From the NCBI GenBank assembly GCA_013693915.1, contig CP059264.1:2328447-2335926 (forward strand): DNA of 7,480 nucleotides. Direction: 5' to 3'. Below, one piece after another: positions 5,945 to 7,480 of the stretch. Within the stretch, counting starts at the first letter, position 1. Every line of letters begins with the position of its first letter. The DNA comes from Dechloromonas sp. (GTDB lineage: Bacteria; Pseudomonadota; Gammaproteobacteria; Burkholderiales; Rhodocyclaceae). The notes under the pieces were generated by a model. That model had not been told where the DNA came from. It saw only the letters and a list, made by a program, of their open reading frames with translations, and did not search any database. The translations under genes and the position numbers were made by a program.

Positions 5945-6688
5945 ATGACCCCTGCTCCCGACAGTCTGGCGGCGACGCTGCCGCCCGCTACCCAGCGCGA
6001 GGCCGCGCACGTCGCCCAAGATGCGTTCGCCACCATCTTCCGGCTGACTGTCGACGGCGCCATGCCGGGTCGCGACGCGGCGCTGGCCGAGGTCGAGCAG
6101 CGCTGCCACAACTGGTGCGCCGCCGGCGACGACGCCGCGCGCGCGCTGCGCCGCGTCGTGCTCGTCGCCGGGCTCGACCAGTGGGGACTCGCGTACAGTC
6201 AGGCTTTTGACCTGGCCGCGATCCCGGCCCTGAGCGCGCTGCTCGGTTCCCTGCGCACGGCCATGGATGCCGGAGGGGAGGCGCGCTTCCAGCGTCTGTT
6301 CGCGCAGCTCGACGCCATCGAGGGCGATGCGGTCGACTTCAAGATCGAACTGCGTCGCAACATCCATCTGGCGCTCTGGCACGCCATGTCCGCGTGCGAC
6401 GACACCGCCGAGGCGCAGCGCATCGTCCGCGCACTGGGCAGCCTGATGCTGGCGCTGACCCGGCGCATGCCGCTGCTCGGCTGGCGTCTGCTGGCGGATG
6501 CGCTGGCCAGCATCCAGATCCGCCTGCTCGCCGCCGAAAAGCCGGTCGGCGGGATGGCTGAAGAAGGGACACGGCAGTTGTTCGCCGCACTGCGCCAGAG
6601 CCTGCCGCCCGAGCGCTATCAGGCGATACTGGCCCTGTCCGGACAGGCGGTGCTGGCCTGGCAGCAGGCCCGCCGCCCAGCAAGCTGA
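5945..6688 (+). CDS. uncharacterised helical protein downstream of the DUF2339 gene
   Basis: The 247-residue product is not one I recognise. It is predicted soluble: no signal peptide, no clear membrane span, and many Ala, Leu and Arg residues in helix-like spacing. Noticeable stretches are EVEQRCHNWCAAGDDAARAL (about residues 49-68, with two cysteines), ELRRNIHLALWHAMSACDD (about 135-153) and RRMPLLGWRLLADALASIQI (about 174-193). Codon third positions are strongly G/C, and no comparable overlapping frame looks better, which supports coding. The ATG at 5945 has no good ribosome binding site. Only 42 bases separate it from the DUF2339 stop, so translation from a shared transcript is plausible; a later start such as ATG 6062 cannot be excluded. 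It converges on sodC, and its TGA (6686-6688) touches the putative sodC terminator. Confidence 0.75.
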   Translation: MTPAPDSLAATLPPATQREAAHVAQDAFATIFRLTVDGAMPGRDAALAEVEQRCHNWCAAGDDAARALRRVVLVAGLDQWGLAYSQAFDLAAIPALSALLGSLRTAMDAGGEARFQRLFAQLDAIEGDAVDFKIELRRNIHLALWHAMSACDDTAEAQRIVRALGSLMLALTRRMPLLGWRLLADALASIQIRLLAAEKPVGGMAEEGTRQLFAALRQSLPPERYQAILALSGQAVLAWQQARRPAS

Positions 6689-6708
6689 AAAAGGGCTCCC
6701 GCCCCTTT
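6688..6708 (-). terminator. probable rho-independent terminator of sodC
   Basis: On the minus strand AAAGGG (6703-6708) pairs with CCCTTT (6690-6695) across a 7-base loop; GC/GCC pairing can extend the stem with one bulged G. Five T residues follow at 6688-6692. It lies about 55 bases past the sodC stop and overlaps the last base of the convergent gene's stop codon. The stem is short, so strength is uncertain. Confidence 0.55.
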
Positions 6709-6722
6709 CGCCGGCGCCAGGC

Positions 6723-6748
6723 TGACCGCACGGTGCCCGCTGCGGTCA
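6723..6748. repeat. inverted repeat between convergent genes
   Basis: TGACCGCA (6723-6730) and TGCGGTCA (6741-6748) form perfect 8-base arms around 10 bases. It sits 16 bases past the sodC stop and 34 bases past the stop of the + strand gene. No T-tract follows on either strand. It may be an RNA 3'-end stabilising hairpin or help separate the two convergent transcripts. Confidence 0.55.
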
Positions 6749-6763
6749 ACCCGCCATGACGAC

Positions 6764-7291
6764 CTATTTCCGGACGATCACCCCGCACGCCTGGCGCGCG
6801 CCCGAATTGCCCGTCGGCTGGGTCTTGAAGTCGTCCGGCGCGGCATGAACGATGACGCTGCGTCCGACGATGGCATTGGCGCCTTCGCTGATGGTCAGTC
6901 CGTCGAGATACGCGGTCATGGTGGCGACGCCGGCGGCATTGGCGATCAACTGCGGCATGTCGCCGGCGTGGTGCTCCGCCTGCTCGGGATTGCCGTGCGG
7001 CTTGCCTCCCGGGTTGAAATGGCCGCCGGCGCTGGTTCCGTCGGGCGCACTGCAATCGCCCTTGTCGTGGATATGGAAGCCGTGGGCGCCCGGCGCCAGC
7101 CCGCTCACCTCGGCAATCACCCGGACCTTGCTTCCCGTCTGCGTAAATGTGACCGCGCCGGCAACACGATTGCCCTGAGTCGGCGCCAGGCGCGCCTCGG
7201 CGCGTTCGGCGCCGCTGGAAGCCATGCCGCCCAGGCACCCGGCGAGCATTCCGCTGCAGGCCAGCGCGCCAACCATAATGAACTTTTGCAT
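6764..7291 (-). CDS. sodC: Cu/Zn superoxide dismutase, lipoprotein form
   Basis: SodC converts superoxide to hydrogen peroxide and oxygen, in bacteria outside the cytoplasm. This 175-residue protein begins with a lipoprotein signal (hydrophobic residues 4-18, lipobox LAGC with Cys19), so it is likely anchored to a membrane facing the periplasm. All metal ligands are present by comparison with bovine SOD1: copper His73, His75 and His149, bridging His91, and zinc His99, His108 and Asp111. The motifs are GFHIHDKGDCS, GGHFNP and SVIVHA. The disulfide pair Cys80/Cys169 and the active-site Arg166 (GARQACGVI) are also kept, so the enzyme should be functional. ATG 7289-7291 is preferred because GGAG (7301-7304) lies 9 bases upstream; the GTG at 7304-7306 overlaps that site and would add five residues. 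It stands alone on the minus strand. I could not identify a convincing promoter upstream. Confidence 0.95.
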   Translation of the reverse strand: MQKFIMVGALACSGMLAGCLGGMASSGAERAEARLAPTQGNRVAGAVTFTQTGSKVRVIAEVSGLAPGAHGFHIHDKGDCSAPDGTSAGGHFNPGGKPHGNPEQAEHHAGDMPQLIANAAGVATMTAYLDGLTISEGANAIVGRSVIVHAAPDDFKTQPTGNSGARQACGVIVRK

Positions 7292-7394
7292 TCTTGATGT
7301 CTCCACTTGTCTGAAACTACCTGGATATCCATAATCGGCGGCCTGAAGCTTCAGCCGTCTTCATTCTGAAGCCGGTCACCGCGCGCAGCAAGCC

Positions 7395-7480
7395 ATGCAC
7401 AACGAAACATTGAGGCCGGAAACCACCCCGAACGGACTGAGCGGTTTCACCCCGCCCATCGCCGGCGCCAAGTCCGCCCA
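7395..7480 (+). CDS. possible 5' end of a gene cut by the window edge
   Basis: An ATG at 7395 opens a frame to the window end (28 codons; starts MHNETLRPETTPNG, continues GFTPPIAGAKSA). Most codons end in G or C, and the sequence looks like a soluble N-terminus. There is no clear ribosome binding site. A minus-strand frame is also open from the right edge to a TGA at 7377-7379, and would be the end of a gene upstream of sodC. The two cannot be separated on this sequence alone, and no family is recognised. Confidence 0.3.
   Translation, partial: MHNETLRPETTPNGLSGFTPPIAGAKSA

Noticed and set aside
4414..6210. 598-codon + strand frame overlapping the DUF2339 gene and the next gene
   Set aside because: It is almost entirely Arg, Ala and Gly, a frame-shadow signature. 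It spans the boundary of two better supported genes.
6339..7238. 299-codon minus-strand frame overlapping sodC
   Set aside because: It is out of frame with sodC, is Arg/Gly-rich, and sodC shows all catalytic residues in the other frame.

Overview
The window is about 7.5 kb of GC-rich chromosomal DNA with strong G/C preference at third codon positions. A phasin controlled like a polyhydroxyalkanoate (PHA) gene, a DUF2339 multi-pass membrane protein and a lipoprotein Cu/Zn superoxide dismutase together suggest a PHA-storing proteobacterium, most likely a betaproteobacterium (Rhodocyclales or Candidatus Accumulibacter-like). The organism call is inference from gene content and base composition. 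No rRNA, tRNA, CRISPR array, transposase or phage gene was seen.

Layout. At the left edge there may be the last codons of a gene (1-72). An orphan ParB-like (ParBc_2 type) gene on the + strand follows at 278-1012, behind an extended -10 promoter. It converges on a minus-strand gene for a small membrane-anchored helical protein (1142-1819), which starts at TTG and has a near-consensus sigma70 promoter (1894-1921). Next, on the minus strand, is a complete phasin unit: promoter 2841-2868, gene 2179-2751 and an intrinsic terminator at 2128-2158. Divergent from it, a long + strand gene (3080-5902) encodes a 940-residue DUF2339 membrane protein. An unrecognised helical protein (5945-6688) follows 42 bases later and may be co-transcribed. 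It converges on sodC (6764-7291, minus), with two hairpins between the gene ends. At the right edge a + strand reading frame may begin (7395-7480).

How the parts work together. These look like independent housekeeping or accessory units rather than one pathway. The phasin coats PHA granules, SodC removes superoxide in the periplasm, and the DUF2339 protein and its downstream partner have no established role. I see no convincing new multi-gene system. The most informative points are: (1) a pair of 16-bp near-identical dyad-like repeats, one at the phasin transcription start and one just upstream of its -35 box, which fits a PhaR-type autoregulatory operator; (2) an apparent pair of compensating frameshifts in the N-terminal coiled coil of the DUF2339 gene; (3) a cluster of further dyads in the phasin/DUF2339 intergenic region.
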